A stretch of 64,000 nt of DNA from Hyposmocoma kahamanoa (Eukaryota; Arthropoda; Insecta; Lepidoptera; Cosmopterigidae), in assembly GCF_003589595.1 (NCBI RefSeq), contig NW_020653719.1, forward strand, positions 1,793,181 to 1,857,180, given 5' to 3'. Made by a program: the position numbers and the translations under genes. Positions 33,501 to 45,500 of this stretch are shown here, piece after piece. The stretch's first letter is position 1. Each line of letters starts with the position of its first letter. The notes beneath the pieces are model-generated. The model did no database searches and had not been told where the DNA came from. It saw only the letters and a list, made by a program, of their open reading frames with translations.

Positions 33501-36500
33501 GCTTGGTAGTATTCCTAATGCACTCGAAATCAAGCGTAAAGAGAATCGGTTTATTCCTATGTACACTCCAAAACAAATTTGTTAATTTATTTTGTGTTCT
33601 ATCCCATATCCTAATTTTATTTTAGTCTTTGTTAAGTTGTAACATGATTTACTATGACATGCATGAATATGCCTCACTTTCAAATATACAGCCTGTATAA
33701 TAGACACACGCTTGGCCACAATCTCACCTGATGCTATACGACGTTGTGACCGACGATGGGACGCGGTAGAACATTCCATTCCTTTGCGTACGCAATAGAA
33801 AGGAGGAAGCAAAGCGCTTAGTGCGAATAGGTGGAATATCAACGACATAAGAATGGAGTGCTCCGGACCTTCTAGTCGACCTAAGGAGGAACGGTGAAGG
33901 TGGAACTAAATTGAAAAGTTCCTTCGCACACTCCCCGAAATGCATCCGATAGAAAACCGACAAGCAGGCTACTTTTCTGCAATGGTCGAGATTTTGTAGC
34001 TTCGACTCCACAAGAGAATTGTTGTTAATAAGTCTCTTTGCTTTTCACTCCACCGAGTCCAAGGCAGCTAACTGGTAATGGGCAGAGCAGCCCCAAAGGT
34101 GGCAGCAGTACTCCATATACGATCGAACTTGTGCTTTATACAGATTTAAAAGCTGTTCAGGTGTGAAGTACCGCCTGACCTTGTAAATATCCTAGTTTTC
34201 TGGCAGCTGTTTTTGCCAAGCACTCGATGTATCGCCCAAAGTTGAGGTTAGACCAAGTAGCTCAAGGTCTGCCTGCCTTATCGACACAGATACATCTCGG
34301 AAAGTCGGAGTAAGGTATAGGGGACTCCGTTTTGATGTGAAAAGACACGCTTTCTTTTTCTTTTTTTCTATTTTAAATAAAACTGAACATGAGGCTACCG
34401 TTGCTTTGGAAAATCGTACCGTGAATAGTGATTGGTATACGACTATTTGCCATGTTTGCCGGAAGTTAATTGACAAACTCCGTAAAAATAACCGTAAACA
34501 CCGTATCATCTTGCATCACGATAATGCCAGTTCTCACACGGCCAGACAGACAAATAAATTTTTGTAGGTGAACAACGTTGAACTTATGAGCCATTCGGCG
34601 TACAGTCCCGACCTGGTACTTTGTGACTTTTATTTATTTCCAAAAATTACGAACCAGTTACACGATCAACGATTTTCATCACATGAAGAGGCTGTCGAAG
34701 AGCATGAAAAATATGTTTCAGAGATAGTCGTGGAGGAGTGGCATAAATGTTTTCCAAATTGGTTCATTCGTAAGAAAAAGTGCATTAACGCTAACGGAGA
34801 ATATTTTGAGAAACAAAAAATTCATTTCTGACCATTTATAGTATTTTTTATTATTATTTCAGGAAACTTATAGTGCGCCACACGTACACGCCAGCCCTGA
34901 GCTGTGGCAACGTCAGAGCCGGTTTAAACAGGTTTCTCGCCGTACGCGACAAAACCGCCGCCGGTTGCTTACACACGCGCTTCAAGCTTGTAGTAGTACC
35001 TGTCGTATGAAGCTTTGTCTCTGTTCCTTTCCTTTACTCATGTGGTATAAGCACAGTTTTAGAAACCATACAGACGATGAATGTACTTATACAGAGCATG
35101 GCATATGCCCAACAGTGGTCAACATCATACTGATGAAGATGAAAACTAACACTTCGTAAAATGTATGGCACGACTGATATTTTTCCTGATACTCTTGTAT
35201 CAGGAATTGTCTTCACGATAATTCTCCTCAAAGTTTTGTATGTTTAAAGTACCCATGAAGTAGATTCAGTAAATTTTATTGGACAGGGATATAGAAGTCT
35301 ATCTTGTTTACTGAAATATATAGCATACTTTGCTTATATACACCATTTTTACAGATTCTAGATGGAATTGGTGGATTCTCGGTAGTCATAATAGAAGGTC
35401 CCACTGGCTGTGGTAAGACTACCCAAGTGCCGCAGTGGATACTGGACGATAGCTACCAGAAGCGGAAACCATGCAAGATTATTGTGACACAACCTAGGAG
35501 AATTGCTGCTATTTCAATAGCTAAACGAGTAGCGCAGGAGCGGGGTTGGGATGTAGGAGGTTTAGTAGGATATCAGGTACATTTAATAAATATATGTGTA
35601 TTTTATTATTTTGTATCCATCTGTGATCAGTCCTCGAGCTATAAATATAAACAGATCCGTGCTGTATTTTTAATGTAAGACTGATGGTATTCTTCCTCAG
35701 TCATCATTATTTAGCTGATTGTAATCTTCTGATTTAGGTATCTTTCTAGAGTAATTTTGACCTTTCCAAACTGTTCAAGGTTGCATCTAGTTTTAGTTAC
35801 AAGTCACAAGTTTTTAGCACCTGTTTAGGCATAGTATAAAGGGATTGCAGCGAAACAAACGAAATGTATTTTATTAGGGCGGATTCATTCAGGGCTATGC
35901 GGTTCCGTATCACTGCGACCGGCTGTATCACCACTAATTACACTTCAGAGCCAAGACTAACAGTATTAAAGAACTGAAGGACCTTCCTGGCTCCGACAGT
36001 TTTTGTGTCCTCTGGTTGTCAAAGTCAAAGTCAAAGATTATTTATTCCATAGGTAAAATAAATTTACACTTGAAATTAAATTTAAATGTGACGTACATTT
36101 AAGGTACTGCTCGTTCACTACGCTGACCTCCCTGAGAAGAACGAGCAAAAAACTCTAGTGGTTGCTTTTTTCAAATAAACATAAATGCTATGGAATACAC
36201 TTTGAATCAAATTTGTGTGGATTCTGGAGCCATGTCGCCTTTCCATACATCTTTATCTAACACGTAGTCTTCAATTTTGTAATATGATTTTTCGATCAAA
36301 ATATTTTTAATGTAGTTTTTAAACTTAGGAAATGATAAACTTAATATTTATATGATCCGGAATCTTGTTGTAAAAATGTATACAGTTCCCAAAAAAAAAG
36401 TTGTTTACCTTGGTTAAACGAAATCGTGGTACCATGAGTTTGGACTTAGCTCTAAGGTTAATATAATGGATATCTTCTTTCTTATTGAAATTATGTATAT

Positions 36501-39500
36501 TTTTACGGGCACATAAAATGTGGCCTGTGCCTTCCATTCTGGGAAGATCTTCGTACATTCGAAAGAAACGTAATGTCTTGTGAATCTGTGTACAGGTTGG
36601 GCTGGAAAACAGAACCACAACAGACACGCGAATCCATTATGTCACGACAGGACTGCTGCTACAAAAGTTGGGTGAGTGAAATGTCAACTTATGTAATACT
36701 TAATTTAGTTTATAGTACAATTTGTATGGAATTTAAGTAAAATAAAATGCGTTTGTTATAATTATTAATACAAATATCGAATACTCAGAAAAAATTCGTT
36801 CGATCCGGCCGGCTTCGAACCGACGTCTTCTAGCATACCGTGTTAGACGCTATACCAACTAAGCCACGGAACGAACCAACGGACCTCACGAATTTTTCTG
36901 TTGTCGTGTCTTTGTATTTTGGTTTTCAACGACTTTATAGTCGTAGCGCCATCTATGAGAAATCTATGAAAGTTTTATCACCCAGTTAGATACCTTTACC
37001 AGTTAGATGCCTTTTTTTTTTTTTTTTTGACGGGGGGGAAATCTTTATGGATACCCCTGAGCCCAGGGAGACTCAGGGGTTATGTGGGGACTCTTCCTCC
37101 ACACTGGAAGGCCTACCCCACTAAAACCCTCCCGGGTTTCCCTCTCGCCGGTTGAGTCGGCGCCGTGGGATCAGTGAACATTCACCACGACGCCGCCCGG
37201 CACCAGTTAGATGCCCTGGCGAGAGACGCGCTATTCACTGTATTTTAAATTTTTATTGAATTGATATTCAATTATTTTTGTGAAATTACTCTGAGTTTAT
37301 ATTATACAGGCTGTATATTTGAAAGTGAGACATCATACATGCCATAGTAAATCATATTACAACTTAACATAGACTAAAATAAAATTAGGATATGGGATAG
37401 AACAAAAAATAAATTAACAAATGTTTTGAAGTGTACAAGGAATAAACCGAGTCCCTCTACGCTTGATTTCATTTGTGCAATGGGAACGCTACCAAGCGAG
37501 TGCCGAGTGAGATAGCAACAATAACAATGATTTCACATTTACGTTTTAGCTTATGTTAATTATTTTTTACTTGAACTATCATCGAAATGTTTTACGTACT
37601 AAAAAAGATAAGTTTATGATTTAGTAACTAGTTATCGTTTAATAAAAATTGAGGTTTTTGGCGTAGTTAAAAATGTGAAATCAAATTATTTACAATGATT
37701 GATTTTTTAGTTATTTACAGTTTATTTACACTTACGTGTTACGGAGCAAGTGTTCAAAATGTCCACTGTTGTCCACAATGCATAGTCTAGCACGGCATAG
37801 TATACTTTGTTTTAAATTGTACAACGCGATAATGATAATATTGAGATAATCCTCTCACGCAACACTGTTCACCTCCTCCGCGTAAACTCCGATTTGGGAA
37901 TATTTCAATAGTTTGCCTCACACTATCACCACTTATTGCGTAAAGTCGCACCATCTCAGTCAATTCGACGTTAGAATAAATATCTATTCTGCGGCGATCG
38001 GGCGAGCGGAAGTACAAATAATTTACGTGTCTTCGTTAGATCAAGGTCGCGCGTGCACTGAGCAATTTCGCGTATGCGCCCGCGTCCCCACCCCCGACCT
38101 GGGCTTTGTTTTTCGCCGCTGCGTCGGAGCAATAATAGTGATGTGCATAGATTTCGAGAACTAATGTTGCTATCAAGTAGTCGTAGTAGTTGATTAAAAA
38201 AAATTTAAAAAATATTTTTTGTAAAGTTCATTAGTTTATTATTTCTTTGGGTTCAGAATCAGGAATATAACGCACTCTATAAGTATGTCCCACTTTCAAA
38301 TATACAGCCTGTATGTTATATAGTAGATATTTCTGAGTGTTCGATCTTTGTATTAATAATTATAACAAACTAGTGGAGTAATGTCACAAAAAAATAATTG
38401 TATATCAATTCAATAAAAATTTAAAATAAATGAGGTTAAGTTTGATTCAACACGCACAAATCATAAAATTAAATATTTTATTGAAAAAGTATACATATTT
38501 AGAATAAATTATTGCTTGTTACTAGTTTTTTTACACTGTACATACGTTATTGTCATTTAAATTTTGAAGCCTGATTATTTTTAATTATTTTGACATGCAT
38601 CCCTCTTTTCATTATGATATTGTACTTTTATTTTAACCGAATTAGAAAAAGGGGAGGTTCTCAGTTCGACTGTAATTTTTTTAATTTTAAATTTGAAGAA
38701 AATATTCCACTTCTAAGGACGGCAAACTAATGGATGAATCCGGTTTCGCGCACTTTCCGGTAACCGATTTCAATAAAACTTGGCAAATAGATATAATTCC
38801 ACGAATTTTTGAGGTCGGTTTTTCTAGTACTCTGTACTGAGATTATTATTTTTAATTATATAAATCAATTAATTATATAACAAGATTATTAAAGTTATAT
38901 AAAATTAAGAATGAATACGAAAGGTATAATTAATCTTTGTAGGTCAACACTAGAGCAACTCTCAGTTATAGAGTAACCTTAAATATGTAACCTGTATTTA
39001 TTGTATATGCATACAAATCTATATCTTTTTATCTCTCTTAGTGGCCGCAAAAACCATGAACGAATATACCCACGTAATTCTTGACGAGGTACACGAAAGA
39101 GGTCAGGAAATGGATTTCCTTCTTCTACTTGTAAAGAGGCTTCTATACACCGTGTCGCCAAAGGTTAAAGTAATTCTCATGTCTGCGACATTCAAATGGA
39201 GAACTTTTGCTGACTATTTCTTGATTCCAACGATAGACGGACAGATGGCTTCGGCTATAAATATTGTGAAGAAAGATCCAACGTTCACTGTGAAAACGTT
39301 CTACTTGAATAACTTAACAAAGTTCGGATCAGTAAGTATATAATTTAGTGAATAACCACGAGTCTTAAAGTCTTTATGTATACGTGTTATTGTTTGGCTA
39401 CATTTACGTCATTTAAATACGTTTAAATAGTTGACAGCGGGTATATTTTTTTATAATACTAAGTAAAGGGACGTACAAGCCGTGCGCCTGGTGGTAAGAG

Positions 39501-42500
39501 CGACATGCCTATCCGACAGTTGCAGTGCCATTCAGAGATTTGAATCGTAAAGATCTTATGGGCACTGCCACTGCACCCGTCATTCTGTGACATAAGTTGA
39601 CAAGTCCCATGTGTCTGTAATTTCACCAGCACCCTTAACCCTTCTAAACCGGAACGTAGAAACGGGTAAGGCGGCAGTACTTCCTTGGACGAACTCTTTC
39701 ACAAGGAGCTCTGCTGCTACACCTTTTTTTAACGCACACATTCATAGCCCCGCACTAGTGAAACCCTGTATCGCGGGTGCCACGGTCACACACATAGACA
39801 ACAACATATGACACCCAAACACACGAGAGAAATAAATGTAGGCGATACACATATTTCTCCCGATCCGGGACCTCTGAATGGCAGTCCAGCATGGTAACCG
39901 TTCAGCCACAGAGGCTGTTGCACTTGGGTGGGAAGCTGCAAAGTTGTACCTTAGTATTATATTATAATAAGACGAGTATGGTAATTCCATACAAACTGCT
40001 ATGTTTGTGTCATACTATGGTTGTACCATGTCTACCTTAATGCTTTCATCCCGGGAATCCCGGTCTTGAAAGTTCTGAGAGTTTCGACGATTTTTTGGCA
40101 TTTTCGAGACTGTACTGACGTTCTCAGTGTTGGGAATATCGAGATTTTAAAAGCGTAGAGAGCAGGTGCGGGTCTGGCGCGCGTAGGATCGCAACCGCAG
40201 CGGGTCTAATTCCGTGTATTTATATGGACGACAACACACCGAGCGCGGGCGCGGAATTAAACCTGCCGCGGTCCCGACCCGACCCGCGCCCGACTCGCAC
40301 CCACTCTCTGTGCGTTTCACGCTTTAAATTTTAGTCATTAATCAAAAAGTACATGTACGTGGCTACACTGTAGAGTGCAGCTAAGTATAATTTGTGGAGA
40401 TTGAAGGACGTTAGTAACAAATCAGGTCATTTACGTCTGAAACTACTAAACGCCCTTTGTTTATTAAGTACCTACGACTATAAAATGAAAAAATAAAAAA
40501 AATTTATTAATAATTTTCCATTTTATAATTTGTGATAATAAAGAATTTAATTAATATATCTAGTTTTAAATGCCTAAATGCTTAGTCTATTATTATGGAA
40601 ACCTACTTGTAAAACAGTCTCGAAAGTCTCGTTTTTACCGAGCACCGAGTCTCAATATTCTTTTCCTGGGATGCGGAAATGCAGCAAGATTAAAAGCCCT
40701 AGTCTACCTCGCTGAAGATGCCTAGCAGATGCAACGAGAGTCGTTTGACTCATATCATAGTCATAGTACATAGTTCATTGCTAACGCATGATCTTAAATA
40801 TAATTCATTAAATAATAACAATAATAAGCTAAACAAACGCAAACAAGTAAAACATATAAATCAGTCAATTAAAAACAAGTTAAATTAATACTAATAAATT
40901 AGTCTATTATTATACAACACACATTATAATTTTGTTATAAAAATAGCCTCACACATCCATATTATCAAACGTGTAAAGTGATTACCTAACAAACCACGTT
41001 TTGAGAAAGAATATTAATTACTCCTCGATGGCGCACGGTCGCCGATTGTGGACCTGTGGATGCCATTACGTGCACTAGTGACTCACTAAAGATTATAAAT
41101 AGCTGCGCAATGTCAGTCTAAGACCTCTCTAGGCATGAGACATATTTAAGAAATTGCAGTGAATCAAGAAAGAGCATTTTGGAAAAAGCTCTAAATTAGA
41201 TGGCTCATAAAGCCATGGGAATGTGAAGGGTTTGCCTCTGTTACAGCTTTTACTAAGCTCTCTTTTTCCAGATCCTTTTACAATCAACCCCTAAAGGCGA
41301 TCCAACGATTGCACCAGAAATGTTCCACCTCGTGATTAAACTCTTGAACGCCTTCGAACACATTGACAAACAAGAGGACCACTACGAGGACCGCTCACAG
41401 GCCGACCTGCCTTCGGTGCTCATCTTTTTGCCTGGCATTAACGAGATTGAGGATTTGTTTCTATGTCTGAGCGACCTTAAATTGAGGTAAGTACGAATAT
41501 GAAAGAAGATAAAAGATTTTTGGCTCGTAATTCAAAAGAGTAACTCTTTAAGTTGAATATAATACAAACCTATCCCCTACTGGCTCATCTGGGTATCTCC
41601 ATGAAGCAAAATATCTTATTATTGTCAATTATTCTTTCCTTAATGGAGGTTACTAGGCTTGGGCCAGTGTCAGTTTCGATGAATGCAATCAGTTAATATT
41701 GATCAAGAAAGCGAACGTTAAGGCAGCAGTAAGGTATTTAATTTTGGACGAACCTCTTCGACGACCTGCTATTGTGGAGAACATACCTAAGGTGAAAATA
41801 GAAATCATGGTCAAAGAACAAACTAAAGCATAATAATCTGGGCTCTGTGCTATCTCAAGAAGAGACGATGTGACAATTCAATTCGAGTTATAATAAAAGT
41901 GGCATTGTGGAAAATATTCAAAGGACGATGGCAAACTCCCGTATAAATTTTTGTTGACATAATTTGTATGTGTCTGTTTATGAAAAATATGTAAAAATAT
42001 TACAGACAGAGCAAATTTTGTTTTGGATTTCGTATTCTAAGAAGTTAGGAATTAAAGATATTTCAACTTGAAGTTATGGAAGTGTATTATTATATCAAAA
42101 TAAACTACAGAAGTCTTAAACAGAGTTAATAGAAGCTGAATGGTGCCGTGGGTTTGTGACGTGACGAAAGTTCAGAGGAAATTATTTTGTATACTGGTAT
42201 GATCAAAAGGCATGAAGTTAAGCCATATCAAAAAAACTGAGTAAATTAATAGCTTACCACAGACTATTGCACTGGTACTCGGACACAAATTATTTTTTTG
42301 CGAAGCGTGCCATCTGGGGAGATGCTAACAGGGTCAGGTTTAATGCGGCTAAAACACAGACGTGTTTTTGCACATCAAAACGGAGTCCCCTACACCTAAC
42401 TCCGGCTTTCCGAGATGTATCCGTGCCGATAAGGGACCATCTTGAGCTACTTGGTCTGGACTTATCATCCAACCTCAACTTTGGGCGATACATCGAGTGC

Positions 42501-45500
42501 TTGGCAAAAACAGCTGCCAGAAGACTAGGCATATTTTACAAGGTCAGGCGGTACTTCACACCTGAACAGCTTTTAAATCTGTATAAAGCACATTTCGATC
42601 GTGTATGGAGTACTGCTGCCACCTTTGAGACGGCTCTGCCCATTACCAGTTAGCTGCCTTGGACTTTGTGGAGCGAAAAGCAAAAAAACTTATTAACAAT
42701 AAATCTCTTGTGGAGTCCAAGCTACAAAATCTCGACCATCGCAGAAAAGTAGCCTGCTTGTCGGTTTTCTATCGGATACATTTCGGGGAGTGTGCGCAGG
42801 AACTTTTCAATTTAGTTCCACCTTCACCGTTCCTTCTTCGGTCGACTAGAAGGTCCGGAGCACTCCATTCTTATGTCGTTGATATTCCACCTATTCGCAT
42901 TAAGCGCTTCGCTTCCTCCCTTCTGATGCGTACGGCAAAGGAATGGAATGCTCTACTGGTATCTGTATTTCCCGAAGAGTACAATTTGGGGCTATTCAAG
43001 ACTAGAGTGAATAGGCATTTTTTAGGCAAACGCGTCCCATCGTCTGTCACATCGTCGCTTAATATCAGGTGCGATTGTGGCGACGCTTGTGTCTATTATA
43101 TATTAAAAAAAAAGGTTGTAGATATCAGTCCGATAACTGCCTCCGTGGCCGAACGGTTACCATGCCGGACTGCCACGCAGAGGTCCTAGGTTCGATTCCC
43201 GGGCCGGGAGAAATATTTGTATGGGCTACATTTATTTCTCTCGTGAGTTTGGGTGTAATTTGTGTTTGTCTATGTATGTACGGTGCAATATCGTACATTG
43301 TGTTTATGCGGCTTTTTACGTATTCATGCGACATTTAGTTATAATTTATATTTAGTTCACAATCAGCCATCGCGCAGTGTACTCATTTCACACCTATCAA
43401 ATGTATCATTATTAGTTGTAAATCAAAACTAATAAACATTCTTAACAGTTATAATACTATCAGTTATAAGTGTATGGAACACCGTACAATGTATGTGTCC
43501 ATGGCACCCGCGACACAGGGTTTCCCTAGTGCGGGGCTATGTTGAGTGTGTGCGTTATTATTATTATTATTATTATTATAATTAGTCATTAGAGTTTCTT
43601 TTGAATTTTTATTTGCAGACTTAGATAGGCCGCTATAATAATTTGAAAAACCTTATGAATTTATTTTTCAACTTGTAATTAAGACATTTAAAGATAGTAA
43701 CGAATTCTTTTCATTATGATTTTGCCATTGTTCTTTGTTAAACTGTCGAAATAAATTTGTACAATTCTGATTGATAATAATGTTCAACTTGTCAGTTGAC
43801 AAGAGCGTTTTTTTTTAATAGAAAAATAAGTGCACATTTGACCTCCATCTCACCTGATGGAAAGTGACGATGAGGTCGAGGATGTAGCATGCACACCTAA
43901 ATAATGCCTATGCACTCTCGCCTGGAAAAGGTCCAAGTTATAGCGTTCAGGGAACAAGTTTGCAGGCAGGGAATTACACTCCCTAGCCGCTCGCCATACA
44001 AATGTGGAAGCGAAAAGCTTCGTGCGAATCCAGGGAATATCCACAACATAGGGGTGGAACCACCAGCTCACGTCCTGTCTTCCGATGATGAAAAGGGGAA
44101 GGAAGAATCAAATTATGCAATTCAATTGCACACTCTCCGTGATATATCCTGCAAAATACCGATAAGCTGGCAACTCTATGGTGGTGTTCAAGGCTCTGCA
44201 GCTTCGCTTCTACTAATTCCAAATCACCTATAAACCTCTTAACACGTTTGTCTTTGCAAATCCAAGATGGCCAGTTGGTATTTAAAAGAGCCATCCCATA
44301 AGTGGCAGCAGTACACCACACACGACCAGACTTGTGCTTTGTACAGCTGAAGCAACTGTACCGGTGTGAACTAACGCCTCACCTTGGAAAGGATGCCAAG
44401 CTTCCTGGCTGCATTTTTGGCCATGGATTCGATTTATCTGCCGAAGTTCAAATTGGACGACAGGTCCATTCTAAGTAGGTGAAGACGGTCGGCTATGTTT
44501 GGATATATCAGGTGAAAGGGACTCCATTTAATGGAGAAAAGACACGCCTGCGTTTTGGTAGCATTAAATTTGACAAGATTGGCATCGCCCCAATCGGAGA
44601 CTGCTTTAAGTCAATAAATTTAGAAAAGAGGTTAATAAATTTCTTTTTTTATAATATCAAGTGACGGGACGAACAAATCGTGCGCCTGATGGTAAACTAC
44701 ACGCCTGTCCATAATAGTTGCAGTGCCACTCAGAGTTTTAAATCGCAAAGATCTAGGGGCACTGCCACTGCGCTCGTCACTTTGAGTCATAAGTTGACAA
44801 GTCTCATTTGCCTGTAATTTCACCAGCACCCTTACCCCTTCATAATCGGAACGCGGTAATGCTAACATTACCGCTTGGCGGCACAAATATGTAAGGTGGC
44901 AGTACTTCCCTGGACGAACTCTTTCACAAGGAGCTCTACTGCCACAAAAAAATAGTAATTGTCTTGACTAATGGACATTGTAGGGGCTTGACGAAGGCGT
45001 CCCGAAATGGATTCCTGGTACAACCAGTTTGAGAAGCGAATCTTTTAATTGGTTCTGTTCTGTGTGTTCTGGTTAGTACTCCGGATTTAATTTCTTTACT
45101 CTAATGAATGGTATGTTCCCTAGTTTGAGATAACGTTATTAATTATGTCATTACATTATTTATTTGTTTTATTCGTATTAAGTTTATTGAACATCACGAT
45201 GTTTGACTACCATGCTATTCAATTACTTTTTGTGAAATTACTCCACTAGTTTGTTATAATTATTAATACAAAGATCGAACACTAATAAATATTCCTTCGA
45301 ACCGGCTGGGTTCGAACCAGCTCCTTTAGCATACCGTGTCTGACGCTCTCCCTACAGAGCTACGGAACGAACGACCTTATCAGTTTTTCTACGTTTGTTG
45401 CAGATCTATGTTACGTGGTTTAAAAAATCGGCTTTATTTGACTTGTAAAATACATAAATTTCAATCATTAAACAAAGAAATAAAAAAGAAATAAAAATAA

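Larger units (their letters stand above)
31734..34884 (+). mobile_element. Mariner transposon split by nested insertions
   Basis: Ends pair as GGGCGCATTGTAAGTTTCC and, reverse-complemented, GGCGCACTATAAGTTTCC, with TA on each side (31732-31733 and 34885-34886). The transposase is in two pieces, 31905-32508 and 34374-34831, with 1.87 kb of other elements between them. Located in spn-E intron 2. Confidence 0.85.
36752..38369 (-). repeat. tRNA-like element with inverted ends (family A), copy 2, interrupted
   Basis: Outer ends pair (TTTGTTATAATTATTAATAC at both). The minus strand of 36800-36880 has A-box GTGGCTTAGTTGGTATAGCG and B-box GGTTCGAAGCC. Interrupted by the insert at 37012-37201 and by TIR transposon copy B. 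Confidence 0.65.

Noticed and set aside
36795..36880. Functional tRNA gene on the minus strand
   Set aside because: Same repeat family with an irregular anticodon region.
38580..38830. Segment resembling a common lepidopteran LINE 3' UTR (AGGTTCTCAGTTCGACTGTA and CGATTTCAATAAAACTTGGC)
   Set aside because: Probably an old repeat, but I could not define borders or confirm the family by eye.
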